A stretch of 59,908 bases of DNA from a virus: positions 1 through 59,908 of the IMG/VR virus record IMGVR_UViG_3300027773_000007; one strand, given 5' to 3'. Both the position numbers and the translations under genes were made by a program. Of the stretch, positions 1 through 7,834 are shown piece after piece. The first letter of the stretch is position 1. Every line of letters starts with the position of its first letter. The notes beneath the pieces are model-generated. The model searched no databases. It was not told the DNA's origin and saw only the letters and a list, made by a program, of their open reading frames with translations.

Positions 1-144
1 TCCTCCTGGCGCATTCCTGTATACTGCGCGAAGCGGATCAGAGGAGCCATCGCTCGGGGCGCCGCGGCGATGGCGCATTCGATGTCGTAGGGCTCCGGAA
101 GGCGGATCGGCTCGCGCGTCTCGCGGATCGTGGTGCGGTCCCAG
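1..144. repeat. Terminal redundancy, left copy (contig overlap)
   Basis: Bases 1-144 repeat bases 59765-59908 with a single difference (T at 18, G at 59782). The difference turns one Thr codon of the integrase into another. Because the integrase reads continuously through the junction, this is best explained as an assembly overlap of a circular molecule. Real phage terminal repeats would leave a truncated gene copy at each end. Confidence 0.9.
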
Positions 145-596
145 AGCTGCGCGGGGTTGTCCTGCCGCCACCCCTGCGCGACGCACCAGCGCAGGACGGC
201 CGAGACGGCGGTGATGTCCCGTCGGCGGGTCGCATGCGTCACACCCGGGCGCCGCGCAATCTTCGCGATCGTGCGCAGGTCGATCTGATCGACATAGAGA
301 CCGTCGAGGATACCGCGCACCTTGGCGAGCGAGAATTTGTACCGCTCCAAAGTCTTCAGCCGATATTGCCCAACGGCATCGGCGAGCCAGGACACGACCG
401 CCTCTTCCCAGCGATGCCGGGCCTCGCCATGAAAGCGGCGGTGCTCCGTCTCGGCCTCGAGTTGCTTCAGCCTCTTGAGCGCTTCGGGCTTAGAGCCTGT
501 TCGTAGGCTTCGCGTAACGTTCTTTCCGTCAATTTGCACCCGGTAGGCATAGGTCCGACCCCGTTTGTAGAGGTGGGGGACTCCTTCTCTTGACAT
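1..596 (-). CDS. int: Tyrosine recombinase (integrase), N-terminal part; gene continues at the window end
   Basis: This is the 5' part of the integrase gene; the 3' part lies at 59317-59908 and the two join through the 144-base overlap into one 347-residue protein. Residues 1-30 resemble an arm-type DNA-binding domain (MSREGVPHLYKRGRTYAYRV) and residues about 60-150 a SAM-like core-binding domain. The start is ATG at 596-594, because the arm domain begins there. The first 130 bases overlap, in another frame, the 3' end of the excisionase-like gene upstream. Role: site-specific integration at attP (59077-59327) into a tRNA-Ser gene. Confidence 0.93.
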   Translation of the reverse strand, partial: MSREGVPHLYKRGRTYAYRVQIDGKNVTRSLRTGSKPEALKRLKQLEAETEHRRFHGEARHRWEEAVVSWLADAVGQYRLKTLERYKFSLAKVRGILDGLYVDQIDLRTIAKIARRPGVTHATRRRDITAVSAVLRWCVAQGWRQDNPAQLWDRTTIRETREPIRLPEPYDIECAIAAAPRAMAPLIRFAQYTGMRQE

Positions 597-781
597 GCCG
601 TCTTCCGTCGTCTGATCCACGCCCTGAGCTCGGCCTCGTCGAACCGCCACAGCCCCGGCAGCAACTCGGCCGCTCCGGGTATTTTGCCGTCGCGCGCCAG
701 TTTGGCGAGCGTCTTTGTCGAGATCCCGCAAATCGCGGCCGCCACGCCGGGCCGGATCAATTCAGGCATCGACGCGCTCAT
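467..781 (-). CDS. Excisionase/AlpA-like helix-turn-helix protein
   Basis: A 104-residue protein. Residues 1-65 (MPELIRPGVAAAICGISTKT, then a wing ending near AWIRRRK) have the shape of a MerR/excisionase-type HTH, consistent with a recombination directionality factor or small regulator. The ATG at 781-779 overlaps the end of the ASCH gene by 20 bases. Its C-terminal tail of about 43 residues is encoded inside the integrase gene in another frame, a 130-base overlap. The tail probably has little function of its own, and the arrangement would couple translation of the two genes. Confidence 0.72.
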   Translation of the reverse strand: MSASMPELIRPGVAAAICGISTKTLAKLARDGKIPGAAELLPGLWRFDEAELRAWIRRRKTACQEKESPTSTNGVGPMPTGCKLTERTLREAYEQALSPKRSRG

Positions 782-1277
782 ATCGCCAAAGCCAAAACCC
801 CTGCGCGCCTCGAGCCGGTACAGGCACGGCAAACCGCTCGATATCCCGCAACGGCCATGCCTGCACGTGCTGATCGATCCGGTCGGAGTCGGCGATCGGC
901 GTTCCGAGGTCGGTGATCTCGCTCGCCCGGATCGGGGTGCCGAGAACGGCTGTTCCGAGCACGGACGACAGCGGCAGGATGCCGGGAGAAAGATGCACGC
1001 GTTCCAACAGGGCGAGTGCCGGCTCGGCCACGAGCCCCGTCGTCCATGCTTCGCCGTCGTTGCGCAGGCGAGCGAGCAGATCCGCAACCTCCGCACGCCT
1101 GACTAAACGCGCGCCAGCATGAATCGCAATGCGCCGGCCGCGCATCGACCGTGGTGCCGGCCATTGGCGGAACTCGTAAGGCTTGAGCCCTTCGATGATC
1201 AGGCTTGCCCAAGGCTGCCAGATCGTGCATGCGGGCAGTGTTACAGCGGCGTTGCCAGGCGGCAGGCGCTCAGCCAT
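762..1277 (-). CDS. ASCH-domain protein
   Basis: About 171 residues. Near the N-terminus the motif TIWQPWASLIIEGLKPYEFR followed by GRRIAIHAG is typical of ASCH domains, a PUA-like fold thought to bind RNA or modified nucleobases. The ATG at 1277-1275 lies within the end of the preceding gene (stop at 1272-1270), which is typical of this coupled operon; an upstream in-frame ATG at 1304 is less likely. ASCH proteins are common in phage early regions, but the substrate cannot be told from sequence. Confidence 0.75.
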   Translation of the reverse strand: MAERLPPGNAAVTLPACTIWQPWASLIIEGLKPYEFRQWPAPRSMRGRRIAIHAGARLVRRAEVADLLARLRNDGEAWTTGLVAEPALALLERVHLSPGILPLSSVLGTAVLGTPIRASEITDLGTPIADSDRIDQHVQAWPLRDIERFAVPVPARGAQGFWLWRYERVDA

Positions 1278-1578
1278 CGCGCAGCACCTCTGGCGTATCG
1301 GCAATCAGCATCGTCGGATCGGCGCGCCCATGCTCCATGTCCGACAACTCGGCGCCGGTGATCCCGAGCCGGCGGGCGCACTCGCCGATCGACTCGTGCT
1401 GGGCGACGCGCCACGTGCGGTGCGTGCCGCCGATCCTGATCCATTCTTCCTGTTGCGAATCGATCTGCCCGCTGCCTTTGCAGCGACCACAGCGGATTAG
1501 CTCGCGCTGGCACCCGCGCGTCGTTCGGACAAGCGCTGTGAACGTGCCGTCGCCGCGGCAGTCGGGACACTCAGCCAT
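1270..1578 (-). CDS. Small zinc-finger plus HTH-like protein
   Basis: 102 residues. It opens with a DnaJ-type zinc-binding pattern (CPDCRGDG, later CGRCKGSG) and ends with a segment resembling a short Cro/CI-type HTH (RRLGITGAELSDMEHG). This points to a small nucleic-acid-binding protein, perhaps a regulator of the leftward operon. The start is ATG 1578-1576, inside the 3' end of the upstream gene. No specific family is recognised. Confidence 0.6.
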   Translation of the reverse strand: MAECPDCRGDGTFTALVRTTRGCQRELIRCGRCKGSGQIDSQQEEWIRIGGTHRTWRVAQHESIGECARRLGITGAELSDMEHGRADPTMLIADTPEVLRDG

Positions 1579-1840
1579 TGCCTTCCTCCGCGGCAATCGC
1601 TTTGTCGAGCAACGCGAGCGCCTCGGCGAGCGTGCGGCCGGGCTTGCGCGCCCATTCCGAGAGGCTTCGGATCTCGTAAGGTCGCGTGCCCCGAAGCGCA
1701 AAGAGAGCGACAATCTTCAACTCGTCACTTGCCTGCCGCTCCTCAGCGGCGACCCGGAGCGCCGCGAGCGGGTCCGGCTCATCGTGGAGAGCCTGCAGCT
1801 CACGGGCGCGGCGCAGCAGCGCGGCGACCTCACGAGACAT
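1571..1840 (-). CDS. Hypothetical protein, charged helical
   Basis: 89 residues from ATG 1840-1838 (an in-frame ATG at 1867 is less likely because the upstream gene ends at 1830). It is rich in Ala, Arg and Glu and predicted mostly helical (MSREVAALLRRARELQALHD). It overlaps both neighbours by about 8-11 bases within the leftward operon. Family not recognised. Confidence 0.55.
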   Translation of the reverse strand: MSREVAALLRRARELQALHDEPDPLAALRVAAEERQASDELKIVALFALRGTRPYEIRSLSEWARKPGRTLAEALALLDKAIAAEEGNG

Positions 1841-2054
1841 CGCTTCTGTCCTTCGTTCGCAGATCAAGAGCCAATTGCTGCGGCGCTGGATTCGTGCACG
1901 GACCGCTTTCGCCAGCCATATCGCAGCACGACGCGATCCCGCCTAGGCACGCTTCGCACGGAACCCACTGCGCGAACCTCGTCGGATGTCCGTTCACTGG
2001 AGCGTCGCGGATCACGTGCCGGCCGCCGCGGCCGTGACAAGACGGACAGATCAT
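1830..2054 (-). CDS. Small DnaJ-like zinc-finger protein
   Basis: 74 residues with four or more paired cysteines (CPSCHGRGGRH, then VPCEACLGG) of the CxxCxGxG type, so probably a single zinc-binding module. The ATG at 2054-2052 forms an ATGA with the stop of the upstream gene at 2051. Such mini zinc fingers are frequent in early regions of alphaproteobacterial phages; the role is unknown. Confidence 0.6.
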   Translation of the reverse strand: MICPSCHGRGGRHVIRDAPVNGHPTRFAQWVPCEACLGGIASCCDMAGESGPCTNPAPQQLALDLRTKDRSDVS

Positions 2055-2635
2055 GGCGTGTCCCTCTGTTCGGATCGTGCGAGCAGCGCGCGATTGAGAC
2101 GCCGTGACGGCTCCGGGACCCCGGCCAGCGTGTCGCGGAACTGGCGCGCGTTCTCGAACGAGCCGGTCATGTTCCACCATTCGATCGTGTACTCAGTGGG
2201 CCAGCACCAGGGCCGGCCATCGCGATCCAGGTAGGCGCGGCAATTGCCGTCGATTGGGGGCGCGTCCGGGATGCGCAGTCTGTCGCGCAGCCGGTCGCGC
2301 TCGGCTTCGACCTCGCGCAGGCGCCGATATAGTTCACGGTGGTAATGCAGCGCATAATCCAACGTTTGCGGGCTCCCGTCCGGGTTCGACGGGAACAGAT
2401 CACGCCATTTCGCCAATTCAGCCTCGACGGCGCGACGGCGCTTGACCCCGGCGGTATTGTGCGCCAGCAACTCGGCCACGCGGCGCTCGTGCTCGGCGAG
2501 CAGCGTGGCAATCTCGCGGATGATGGCGGCGCGGTAATGCGGCTCGCTGCATGTCCCGGCGGCATTGCAGGCGGCGATGGCGCGGTCGTAGATGGTGGTC
2601 GCCCGCGCGACAGGGTCCGGGACCGGGTCAGTCAC
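2051..2635 (-). CDS. Hypothetical phage protein with coiled coil
   Basis: 194 residues if translation starts at GTG 2635-2633, which makes a GTGACTGA overlap with the stop of the upstream gene at 2628. Earlier ATG codons (2737, 2701) would give a long overlap and a low-complexity N-terminus. The middle is a charged coiled coil (REVEAERDRLRDRLR). The C-terminus has an aromatic patch (WCWPTEYTIEWWN) that looks like a conserved binding segment. No family assigned. Confidence 0.6.
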   Translation of the reverse strand: MTDPVPDPVARATTIYDRAIAACNAAGTCSEPHYRAAIIREIATLLAEHERRVAELLAHNTAGVKRRRAVEAELAKWRDLFPSNPDGSPQTLDYALHYHRELYRRLREVEAERDRLRDRLRIPDAPPIDGNCRAYLDRDGRPWCWPTEYTIEWWNMTGSFENARQFRDTLAGVPEPSRRLNRALLARSEQRDTP

Positions 2636-3245
2636 GGTAGGGGCACTCGAAATCGCAGAACTCGGTTCCGGCGAGAGCGCACCACTTCGTGAGTCGTCCA
2701 TTGCTCCATCGGCCGCACTCGGCTCCGGGGTTTTCATCGTCGGTTGACCAATCCTCGTCATCGGGGAAATTGTCGTGGGGATCGTCACGCGACATCGCCG
2801 CCTCCTCGCACGCCAACTCGGCAAGTCGGGCATCGATCATTGCGCGCCAGCATTGCGCGGCATCTCCATCGTCGGCCGGCAAGTGATCCGGCTTGATCTC
2901 AGTCCGCCCAGCCGCGATCACCTCCGCACTCGGCTGTCGCATCTCTTCCACAGCCCGCCGCAACACCGCGCGCGGCAGTGGGCCGGCGCAGAGGGCTTGG
3001 CCGCGGATCGCAGGACTGTCCGACGATCCAGCCGTGTTGATGTTCTCGACGCCCGTCGTCGCCATGTCGGCTGGGCGCCAGATATGTCCGCACCCGCGAC
3101 AAAGATGCGAGCGGTGCGGCGGGTTATCCCATCCGCATTCCGGCTCCGCCTGATCGATGTGCTGTAATCCACAGGCCGGACAAAACAGAATCATTGGTAT
3201 TGCCCGCGCCATCCGCTCGACGGCGGCCTCGTCGGTGTCGGTCAT
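2628..3245 (-). CDS. Zinc-ribbon phage protein
   Basis: 205 residues. The N-terminal third carries two CxxC pairs (ILFCPACGLQHID and HLCRGCGHIWRPADMAT), a treble-clef or ribbon pattern repeatedly seen in phages of alphaproteobacteria. The C-terminus is acidic and ends in a further Cys cluster. Its ATG forms an ATGA overlap with the stop of the upstream gene. Function unknown. Confidence 0.65.
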   Translation of the reverse strand: MTDTDEAAVERMARAIPMILFCPACGLQHIDQAEPECGWDNPPHRSHLCRGCGHIWRPADMATTGVENINTAGSSDSPAIRGQALCAGPLPRAVLRRAVEEMRQPSAEVIAAGRTEIKPDHLPADDGDAAQCWRAMIDARLAELACEEAAMSRDDPHDNFPDDEDWSTDDENPGAECGRWSNGRLTKWCALAGTEFCDFECPYRD

Positions 3246-3502
3246 TTCGGTCTCCCTTTGATGGCGCGGAACAGCGCCATCAGATCGTCGTCATTGTCGA
3301 TCAGATCGAGGCCGATGCTCTCGGCCGCCGCGGCCCACGCCTTCGCCGCCATCAGCGTGCGCAGCACGGCGCGCATGGCGGCGATGCCCTCGTCGCCGCC
3401 GGCTGTGCTTATGCCGGCATCCACGAATTGCTGGCGCACCTCTTCCATCTGCGCGATCCCGCGCCGGACAATGTCGATCTGGGCGTCGATGTCGGACATC
3501 AC
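3242..3502 (-). CDS. Hypothetical small protein
   Basis: 86 residues from ATG 3502 (or 85 from the adjacent ATG). It looks helical and acidic at the C-terminus (LDLIDNDDDLMALF). It sits directly after the methyltransferase gene in the leftward operon, with an 18-base gap, and overlaps the zinc-ribbon gene by four bases. Family not recognised. Confidence 0.6.
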   Translation of the reverse strand: MMSDIDAQIDIVRRGIAQMEEVRQQFVDAGISTAGGDEGIAAMRAVLRTLMAAKAWAAAAESIGLDLIDNDDDLMALFRAIKGRPK

Positions 3503-3520
3503 TCAGCGCTCCTCGATGCT

Positions 3521-5095
3521 TCAAGTTTTAAAAAGAGCTGTCACCAGCGCTGCCGCAATATTAACACAAACGGCATTGCCGATCTGCTTGACGATCTCGG
3601 TTTTCGTGCCGACGAATTCGTATTCCGTCTCTTCGTCCTTGAATCCCATTGCCCGAGCCAATTCCCGCGGCTCGAGCATCCGGAAGCGGATATCGTAGCG
3701 GCGGCGGTCCGCCACCGGATCGACGAGCTGGATGCGCCCCTGGGCGCAGATCGTCGGCGCCGGCTCGGCGATGTCATGCACCCGCGCGCCGAACGCGGCG
3801 GTGATGAAGGCGAGTTCGCCGCGCGCCGCGGTCGTCACTATCGGGAGCGGGTCATCGACCGAGCGCGCCCGGTTGCTGCCGTCGCAGTGTGTCACCGGCA
3901 TGACGAGGCCGAAGCGATCGCGTGTCGTCACGGTCGGCAGCGGGCATTCGGCATTGCGGCAGCTCTTGCCCGATCCCGAGCCGTAATAGGGTGCTATGAG
4001 AGCATGTGCGCCGCCCGTTGGGATCGTCGGGACCGGCTCTGCGACGGCGCGCGGCGCCCCACCGGAAGCCTGAGACAGGATAAACGGCTCGACGAGGTAT
4101 CCGGCGCCGCTGCCGGTCGCTGTGGTCATTGGGGCTTCGAGGGGGCGGACGCGAGCGCCGCCATTGTGGTCGCCATGCCGGTTCAGCAGGAACGGCTCGG
4201 CGAGCCCGATATGCGTCCCGCCGGCGCACACGGTCGGCAGCGGCGCATCAAGGCTCTGCGCATCCATGTGTTGGCGCAGGACGACGAGGAACGGCTCCGG
4301 CCAGCGGAATTTCACCGCTCCGGCATAGATGCGCGCCAGGGTCTTCGGCGCCAGCGGGCGTCGGCGGTCGAAGATCGAACGGCCCTCGACCGACCAGTCG
4401 ATGATCTCACGAGCGGCGCGCCATTTGCGCACGCGCTGCCCCAGAAGGTCGATCCCGTCGCGACTGTGCGTCGGCTCCGGCCAGCGGATGCGGCGGCCGT
4501 CGGACCGCGCCATCAAAAAGAAACGCTCGCGCGTGGTCGCGTCGCCGAAGTCGGCAGCATTCAGGATGCGCCATCCGGCGCGGAAGCCGATCGCTTCGAA
4601 CGCCTTGAGCCAAGCCCGGAAATATTCTCCCTTGCGCCGCTTGATCGGCCGGCCGGTGCGCAGATCAAGCGGACCCCACTCGACGAACTCCGGGACGTTC
4701 TCGACGAGGATGCGCTTGACGCGGAGTTCCGTCGCCCAGTGGACGATCGCCCAGGGATCCATGCGTCCCTGGTCGTTAATCGGCTTTGCGCCGCGGGCGC
4801 GAGAGTGAAAGGTGCAGGTCGGCGAGGCCATCAGCAGATCGAGCTTGCCTTCCGGGACCAGATCGGCCGGCTTTGCGGCGTTGACGTCCTGGCAGAAGTG
4901 GCGTGCGCCGGGATGGTTTCGTTGGTGCGTTTCGATCGCGACGGGCCAATGATTCACGGCCACCAGATTCATCCGATATCCGAGACGGGCAAGCGCCCGC
5001 CGGGCGCCCGTACTTGAGCCGCCGGCGCCGCAGAACAGATCAGCGACCAGCGCGCTCTTCACCGACTGCGGGGTGGCGTCGAACGACATTGTCAT
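3521..5095 (-). CDS. C5-cytosine DNA methyltransferase
   Basis: 524 residues. Motif I is DLFCGAGG (residues 19-26). Motif IV is SPTCTFHSRARG with the catalytic Cys at about residue 94, motif VI is ENVPEF (about 132-137), and motif X contains QIGNAV near the C-terminus. The target-recognition region lies between about 200 and 430. Motif IV has Thr in place of the usual Pro before the catalytic Cys, a variant common in phage enzymes. It transfers methyl from S-adenosylmethionine to cytosine C5 and probably protects phage DNA from host restriction. No cognate endonuclease is nearby, so this is an orphan enzyme. Confidence 0.9.
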   Translation of the reverse strand: MTMSFDATPQSVKSALVADLFCGAGGSSTGARRALARLGYRMNLVAVNHWPVAIETHQRNHPGARHFCQDVNAAKPADLVPEGKLDLLMASPTCTFHSRARGAKPINDQGRMDPWAIVHWATELRVKRILVENVPEFVEWGPLDLRTGRPIKRRKGEYFRAWLKAFEAIGFRAGWRILNAADFGDATTRERFFLMARSDGRRIRWPEPTHSRDGIDLLGQRVRKWRAAREIIDWSVEGRSIFDRRRPLAPKTLARIYAGAVKFRWPEPFLVVLRQHMDAQSLDAPLPTVCAGGTHIGLAEPFLLNRHGDHNGGARVRPLEAPMTTATGSGAGYLVEPFILSQASGGAPRAVAEPVPTIPTGGAHALIAPYYGSGSGKSCRNAECPLPTVTTRDRFGLVMPVTHCDGSNRARSVDDPLPIVTTAARGELAFITAAFGARVHDIAEPAPTICAQGRIQLVDPVADRRRYDIRFRMLEPRELARAMGFKDEETEYEFVGTKTEIVKQIGNAVCVNIAAALVTALFKT

Positions 5096-5305
5096 CTAGC
5101 CCCGCTGCCGCGCTCGCAATTCCCCGGCATCGACCAGGCGCCGCGTGTAGCGGCCACGGCGGATGCTTGATAGCGTGTAGATCACGACCTTGCCGGTCCG
5201 CTTGCTGATGCCGTCGATCGTGGCGAGGCGGCTATGGCCGCTCTCGGGCGAATAGATCCAATCGACGACATTGCCGATTTGTGCGCGGGCCTCGTCGAGA
5301 GTCAT
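5096..5305 (-). CDS. Hypothetical small basic protein
   Basis: 69 residues from ATG 5305-5303 (MTLDEARAQIG), which overlaps the stop of the upstream gene by four bases. The beta-rich core (GHSRLATIDGISKRTGKVVI) suggests a small SH3-like barrel. It ends just before the methyltransferase start. Function not recognised. Confidence 0.55.
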   Translation of the reverse strand: MTLDEARAQIGNVVDWIYSPESGHSRLATIDGISKRTGKVVIYTLSSIRRGRYTRRLVDAGELRARQRG

Positions 5306-5640
5306 GCCACCGCTCCGTCCCGCGCCTTGGCGATGGCCGCGCGCGCCTCGTCGAGGCTCTTCCACGATGCGTTACCGAGCGCCGCCATGATCGGCGCGGC
5401 CGGAAGGTCCGTTACCCAGATCGCCGACCAGCCAACGACGCGGTCGGCCTTGAGCGGGATATCGTTGTACAGCTTGACGAGCTTCACGCTGCCGTCGCGG
5501 GTGACCGAGACGATCGTGGCCGGCAAGTATTCGGACCATTTCGCGAAACTCGGCGGCGATATGGATACGGCGTTGCGTTGCCGTTCGACGACGGCGAGGC
5601 AGCCGCGGCGCGCCTTGGCGTAGTGCTGCAGGTCGGTCAT
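5302..5640 (-). CDS. Hypothetical phage protein
   Basis: 112 residues in the leftward operon, coupled to both neighbours by four-base overlaps. The middle is beta-rich (EYLPATIVSVTRDGSVKLVK) and resembles the preceding small protein in style, so the pair may have similar folds. No catalytic motif is seen and no family is assigned. Confidence 0.55.
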   Translation of the reverse strand: MTDLQHYAKARRGCLAVVERQRNAVSISPPSFAKWSEYLPATIVSVTRDGSVKLVKLYNDIPLKADRVVGWSAIWVTDLPAAPIMAALGNASWKSLDEARAAIAKARDGAVA

Positions 5641-5900
5641 GCGGGCTCTCTGCGCACATGTCCGCGAGGCGGCAATGTCACAACCGCGCAGGGATCGCCG
5701 TAATGCGCGCCGAGCGCCTCATTCGGCACGCCACGGATGGCCGCGACCACTTTCAGCAATTCGCGACCGCAGGAGGGGTGGGAATGCGCGATCCAGCGAC
5801 CGACCGCCTTGGTGGAGCGCGATTGGAACAGCCGATATCGTGCGGCATTGGGCTCGATCGCAGTGCCGCACCAACGGCAGATGATGACCCGTGTCGTCAT
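5637..5900 (-). CDS. Small cysteine/histidine-rich protein
   Basis: 87 residues from ATG 5900-5898 (MTTRVIICRWCGT). A CxxC pair plus a later His and Cys (HSHPSCGRELL) suggests one zinc site. ATGA overlaps on both sides place it in the leftward operon. Probably nucleic-acid binding; function unknown. Confidence 0.55.
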   Translation of the reverse strand: MTTRVIICRWCGTAIEPNAARYRLFQSRSTKAVGRWIAHSHPSCGRELLKVVAAIRGVPNEALGAHYGDPCAVVTLPPRGHVRREPA

Positions 5901-6259
5901 GGCTCGCCTCTGGCCTTGGCAAGCGCCGCATCGAGGCAGGCCAATAGATCCGGGCCACCGAGTGTCTCGCCATTGTCGTACCAAGTCGCGGCGAGCATGT
6001 CGCGGGCCGCAACCAGCGCCGCATACAGCTCCGGCGCGGCGGCGATCAGGGCGGCATTGGCCCGCGTCTCCGCGTCAAAGCCGTGCCATCGCGGCGACAT
6101 TCCACGCCCGGCGCCGCTTTTGGGCTCGTGGAAATCGGCGAGCCGGGGATAGCTGCACGCCCTGATCTCGCCATCAAAGCTCCGCACGGGCGACACATAG
6201 AGACGATGATTTTCCTCCGTGACGGCCCACGGGCCTGGGGTCCAAGCGGGCGCGGTCAT
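5897..6259 (-). CDS. Conserved phage protein of the TPGPW...AAAPELY type
   Basis: 120 residues. The opening TPGPWAVTEENHRLYV and the later ANAALIAAAPELYAAL are hallmarks of a very widespread small phage protein family of unknown function, often encoded in early operons. The ATG at 6259 overlaps the end of the DUF1367-like gene by four bases. Confidence 0.7.
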   Translation of the reverse strand: MTAPAWTPGPWAVTEENHRLYVSPVRSFDGEIRACSYPRLADFHEPKSGAGRGMSPRWHGFDAETRANAALIAAAPELYAALVAARDMLAATWYDNGETLGGPDLLACLDAALAKARGEP

Positions 6260-7035
6260 CCCGCCGCGCCCCCAAGCGCCACATGCCGTGCCCGGAACGC
6301 GGCCATGACCTCGTCGTATTCGGCCGGCGCGCTCTTGCCGAGTTCGACCAGCGCGGCGGCGTTGCGGTTCTGCAAGCGCAACAGATCGGCGCGGTTGTCG
6401 ATCGCCTCGATCCAGTAGTGAAAGGCGTTGGCCTTGTCGCGCGGGCCAGCGCCGGCGCGGAACGAAAAGATCGGGATTGCGACGTCCTCACCGGGGTCCC
6501 CGCGCGATCCTTCGACAGGCTCAGGGCCGCGCGCCGCGGTCCCGGCGCCCTCTGCCGCGGGCGTCGGTTCGGATTGGGGAAGCGGCGGCAGCCCGAGCAT
6601 GGCCTCGACGTCACGGATCAACTGCGCGCTGTCCATGCCGCCCAGCACTTCCTCACAGATCAACTTCACGGCGTCGTCGAAGAAGCGGCGGAATTCCGTC
6701 TGATCCATCGCCGCAAAGCTGATTGACTGCGGCACCGGCACGCAGCGGCCGTTCGGCAGGCGGCAGAGGTCATACCGTCCAAGTCGGATCTTCAGGGCGA
6801 CGAGCAGCCTCTCGGCCGTCTCGAATCGCGAGTTCTCGGCGACATGCTGCAAAATGCCGAAGAACAGGCGGTGCATCGGCAGCGAGCGCTCACGCACCAC
6901 CTTGACGGCGATCGTCTCGGCGATCGGCAGCGCCGCGAGCGCCGCGGCGGCGTGGCTGTCGGCCGGCAATAGCATGTCTTTGTGCGGCGCGCCGGGCGGC
7001 GCCGGCGCCTTGCGCACGAGGATCGCGTCTTTCAC
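6256..7035 (-). CDS. DUF1367-like phage protein carrying an in-frame repeat insertion
   Basis: 259 residues. The central part (SLPMHRLFFGILQHVAENSR, then YDLCRLPNGRCVPVPQSISF and FRRFFDDAVKLICEEVL) fits the DUF1367/recombination-associated family found next to annealing proteins. Residues about 165-185 (GPEPVEGSRGDP) are encoded by two host-type repeats, a CCTTCGACAGGCTCAGG unit at 6509-6525 and half of a GC-rich palindrome at 6491-6508. They form a linker that was probably inserted. An ATGA overlap couples it to the ERF gene, supporting a role in recombination or replication. Confidence 0.7.
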   Translation of the reverse strand: MKDAILVRKAPAPPGAPHKDMLLPADSHAAAALAALPIAETIAVKVVRERSLPMHRLFFGILQHVAENSRFETAERLLVALKIRLGRYDLCRLPNGRCVPVPQSISFAAMDQTEFRRFFDDAVKLICEEVLGGMDSAQLIRDVEAMLGLPPLPQSEPTPAAEGAGTAARGPEPVEGSRGDPGEDVAIPIFSFRAGAGPRDKANAFHYWIEAIDNRADLLRLQNRNAAALVELGKSAPAEYDEVMAAFRARHVALGGAAG

Positions 7036-7832
7036 GGTGCCAGCACCCGCTCGGCGTCGTCCTCGCCGACAAAGTCGGGCTCGCTGTCGAGCTTGGCGCT
7101 CTCATCCGGATGGGGCGGCGGCTTAGCCTTTTTGGCGCCCGCCGCATCGGCCTCTCTGGCGATCTTCGCCAGCTCGGCTTCGTGCGGTTTCAGCGCCGCG
7201 CGATCCTTCTCGTCGATCTCCCACCACCACGATTTAAACGCGTCGAAACCGAATTCCCTAGCGCGCTCTTTGGCGAGCGCAAGAAGTTGCGGACGGCCGG
7301 GCGACACGGCGGGCGCGGCGCCCGCTTTGGCAGGCGACGCCGGTGGCGCGGGGGCGGCCTTGGCGGCGCGCAGCGCCCGCGGCGCGGTCTTGGCCGCATT
7401 GTCGTCGGCCGCGTTCGCATCGTCGTCCTCGTCGGCGACGACGCCGAGCAGCGCACACAGTGCATAGCGGCGCATGTAAGTGAGGGCCGACCCGAAAGCT
7501 TGGCTGCCCTGACCCTGTGGCAGCAGCGGTGCCTCGCTGGCGATCCATTGGCCCGACGAGTGCAGCAGGACCGTGCGCAGACAGGTCTTGCCGCCACGTT
7601 CGATCAGTCCTTGCGACGGCCAGAGGCCATTGGCGGCGAGCGGCCGGCGGATCGCGTCGAACACCGCGTTCAGAGTGGCGTAAGAGTAGTTTGGTCGTCC
7701 GGGGATCGTGACGGTGCGATCTCGCGCCGGGTTCTGCACCTCGCCCATCGCCTTCGCCAGCGCCGCGGCGAGTTCGCCGATCTCGGCGCTCTGCATGACC
7801 GCGCAGCAGGACGGCATAGCGTCCATATCCAC
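7032..7832 (-). CDS. erf: ERF-family single-strand annealing protein
   Basis: 266 residues. The N-terminal half has the ERF signature: an AAALAKAMGEV helix, then YSYATLNAVFDAIRRPL, an aromatic strand region, and QAFGSALTYMRRYALCALLG with the acidic VADEDDDAN tail. ERF proteins anneal complementary single strands during phage recombination. The linker (about 135-190) is Ala-rich and the C-terminal domain (FGFDAFKSWWWEIDEKDR) probably binds a partner. It lies between the Gp157-like and DUF1367-like genes, a common recombination module. Confidence 0.82.
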   Translation of the reverse strand: MDMDAMPSCCAVMQSAEIGELAAALAKAMGEVQNPARDRTVTIPGRPNYSYATLNAVFDAIRRPLAANGLWPSQGLIERGGKTCLRTVLLHSSGQWIASEAPLLPQGQGSQAFGSALTYMRRYALCALLGVVADEDDDANAADDNAAKTAPRALRAAKAAPAPPASPAKAGAAPAVSPGRPQLLALAKERAREFGFDAFKSWWWEIDEKDRAALKPHEAELAKIAREADAAGAKKAKPPPHPDESAKLDSEPDFVGEDDAERVLAP

Positions 7833-7834
7833 CT

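Noticed and set aside
38-235. 65-codon minus-strand frame at the window start
   Set aside because: It is another frame of the integrase gene; the integrase reading is continuous and has all catalytic motifs.
3194-5017. 607-codon plus-strand frame opposite the methyltransferase
   Set aside because: The minus strand has all core C5-methyltransferase motifs in one frame; the plus frame has none.
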